From Rugosimonospora africana (GTDB lineage Bacteria > Actinomycetota > Actinomycetes > Mycobacteriales > Micromonosporaceae), in assembly GCF_016862975.1 (NCBI RefSeq), contig NZ_BONZ01000076.1, forward strand, positions 1-64,000: a stretch of DNA of 64,000 nucleotides, read 5' to 3'. Position 1 is the first letter of the stretch. Every line of letters starts with the position of its first letter. The position numbers were made by a program, and so were the translations under genes. Below the pieces are notes generated by a model. The model was not told the origin of the DNA, ran no database searches, and saw only the letters and a program-made list of their open reading frames with translations. Below are positions 62,518 through 64,000 of this stretch, piece after piece.

Positions 62518-64000
62518 TCAGATGTCGGCCAGTGCTCCGGCGTACATCGACTCGATGTCGTCCGCGAACGACTTCTCCACCACCCGGCGCTTGACCTTCA
62601 TCGATGGGGTCAGCTCGCCGTCCTCCACCGACAGGTCGCGCGGCAGGATGACGAACTTCTTCACCGTCTCCCAGCGGTTGAGCTGGGCGTTGAGCTGCTC
62701 GATGTAGCCGGCGACGAGTTCGTGTGCCGGTTGCGAGGTGACGATCTCCTGGTATGGGCGGCCGGCCAGCGGGCCGCCCTGCGCCCAGGCGGCGATCGCG
62801 TCCGGGTCCAGCGTGACCACCATGGTGCAGTAGTTGCGGGACTGGCCGATGAGCAGCGCCTGCGAGGTGTACGGGCACAGGGACTTGAACAGGCCCTCCA
62901 GGTGCGAGGGCGCGACGTACTTCCCGTTGGACGTCTTGATGAGGTCCTTCTTGCGGTCGGTCACCCGCAGGTATCCGTCGTCGGTCAACTCGCCGATGTC
63001 GCCGGTGCGCAGGAAGCCGTCCTCGGTGAACGCGGCCGCCGTCTCGTCCGGCAGGTTGTGGTACCCGCGCATGACCGGGGCGCCGCGCAGCAGGATCTCG
63101 TCGTCCTCGCCCAGCCGGCACTCCAGGTCGCCCATCGCGGTGCCGACGGTGCCGATGTGCACCTGACCCTCCCGGTTGACGAAGTTGGCCGCGCTGGACT
63201 CGGTCAGCCCGTACCCCTCCAGGATCGGCAGCCCGGCGATGGCGAAGAACTCCGCGATCTGCGGGGCCAGCGGGGCGGATCCGGAGACCAGCGCACGCAT
63301 CCGCCCGCCGAGCCGGGTGCGCAGCTTGCTGAACACCAGCCGGTCGGCGATCCGGCGCCGCATGGCCAGGCCGGCCGGGATCGGCGTGCCGGACTGCTCG
63401 TGCCCCAGCGCCTCCCGACCCACCCGTACGGCCCAGGTAAAGATCTTCGCCTTCGCCCCTCCGCCGCTCATCGCCGCGTTGACGACCGCGTTGTAGACCT
63501 TCTCGTATACCCGGGGCGCCGAGCACATGAGCGTCGGATGCACCAGGCCGAGCTTCTCCACCAGCCGGTCTACCCGACCGTCCACATAGGTGGGCAGCCC
63601 GGCGTGGGTGAGCCCGCAGATCAGCGCCTTGCCGAACGAGTGGGACAACGGCAGCCACAGGTACTGGAGGTCGTCGTCGTGCATCACGCCGGTCTCCGCC
63701 TGCACGATGCCCTGCCAGCACCAGCCCCGGTGCAGCAGCTCGACGCCCTTCGGGCGCCCGGTGGTGCCGGAGGTGTAGATGAGCGTGGCCAGCTGGTCCG
63801 GCTCGATGGCGTCGATGACGCGGTCGACCAGGCCGGGATCCTCGGCCAGCGCGGCGGCGCCCGATCGTTCCACGTCGGCGAGGCTGGTCGCGCCCGGAGC
63901 GGTGCCGTCGATGACGATCACCGCACGCGGGCCCGCCTCGGCGATTTTGGCCGCCTGCTCGGCGTTCTCCGCGATCACCACGCTCGACCCGGAGTCGCGG
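62518..64000 (-). CDS. Long-chain fatty-acid-CoA ligase (AMP-forming), 5' end cut by window
   Basis: At least 494 residues; the frame runs off the right edge, so the true N-terminus is missing. ANL superfamily: P-loop TLIYTSGTTGRPKGVELLHRG, EGYGLTESSAANFVN, TGDIGELTDDGYLRVTDRKKDLIKTSNGKYVAP. It activates fatty acids through an acyl-AMP. Size and motifs fit FadD15-like enzymes for lipid metabolism. Substrate chain length unknown. Confidence 0.92.
   Translation of the reverse strand, partial: RDSGSSVVIAENAEQAAKIAEAGPRAVIVIDGTAPGATSLADVERSGAAALAEDPGLVDRVIDAIEPDQLATLIYTSGTTGRPKGVELLHRGWCWQGIVQAETGVMHDDDLQYLWLPLSHSFGKALICGLTHAGLPTYVDGRVDRLVEKLGLVHPTLMCSAPRVYEKVYNAVVNAAMSGGGAKAKIFTWAVRVGREALGHEQSGTPIPAGLAMRRRIADRLVFSKLRTRLGGRMRALVSGSAPLAPQIAEFFAIAGLPILEGYGLTESSAANFVNREGQVHIGTVGTAMGDLECRLGEDDEILLRGAPVMRGYHNLPDETAAAFTEDGFLRTGDIGELTDDGYLRVTDRKKDLIKTSNGKYVAPSHLEGLFKSLCPYTSQALLIGQSRNYCTMVVTLDPDAIAAWAQGGPLAGRPYQEIVTSQPAHELVAGYIEQLNAQLNRWETVKKFVILPRDLSVEDGELTPSMKVKRRVVEKSFADDIESMYAGALADI

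Overview
The window is typical chromosomal DNA of a very GC-rich actinobacterium. There is strong third-position GC bias, frequent GTG/TTG starts, 4-base start/stop overlaps, a DivIVA/SepF/YggT division block, meso-DAP-type MurE, MurT/GatD, and PriA in place of HisA. The content and style (ECF sigma plus CU044_5270-type partner, MoxR/DUF58/TgpA operon, MocR/YczE pair) suggest the order Micromonosporales. That placement is an inference. I see no rRNA, tRNA, CRISPR array, insertion sequence, integrase or prophage.

Layout. 1-7,352: 3' end of the mutagenic polymerase DnaE2, an ECF sigma factor with a membrane partner, a methyltransferase/phosphodiesterase pair, DNA polymerase IV and a DUF3040 protein. 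7,353-7,588: perfect hairpin and a 23-bp minisatellite. 7,589-12,493 (minus): MoxR ATPase, DUF58 and TgpA-type transglutaminase. 12,822-16,961: DoxX protein, an attenuator-controlled leuS and a TVP38-family membrane protein. 16,958-19,514 (minus): gatD-murT. 19,926-39,488: the full division and cell-wall (dcw) cluster, in the order mraZ, rsmH, ftsL-like, ftsI, murE, murF, mraY, murD, ftsW, murG, murC, ftsQ, ftsZ, yggS, sepF, yggT, divIVA. 39,515-46,867: membrane protein with an Ada-like zinc motif, K+/H+-type antiporter, DksA-like protein, lspA, RluA-type pseudouridine synthase, an unknown anchored protein, a ParA-like ATPase and GtrA. 46,982-52,766: replicative dnaE, a membrane protein, a LON-N-domain protein and an SRPBCC protein. 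52,967-58,592: histidine operon hisD-C-B-(55 aa)-H-(107 aa)-priA-F. 58,666-64,000: GH20 hexosaminidase, YczE/MocR divergent pair and a truncated acyl-CoA synthetase.

Working together. The centre makes and amidates lipid II (MurC-G, MraY, MurT/GatD) and builds the divisome (FtsZ, SepF, FtsQ, FtsL-like, FtsW, FtsI, DivIVA). MraZ probably autoregulates the cluster through three 10-bp-spaced repeats on its promoter. Translational coupling is tight from rsmH to ftsW.

The signals most worth a second look are: a ~207-residue Pro/Ala/Gly insertion splitting the MurT zinc ribbon; a 203-residue repeat-rich N-terminus on FtsI; a textbook transcription attenuator with a 12-codon leader peptide in front of leuS; nine starts preceded by a TANNNT -10 box at 5-8 nt, implying leaderless mRNAs; an Ada-like zinc motif on a membrane protein beside divIVA; a His in the P-loop of a ParA-like ATPase; and several short tandem repeats placed exactly at gene 3' ends. 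I found no clear new multi-gene defence or mobile system.
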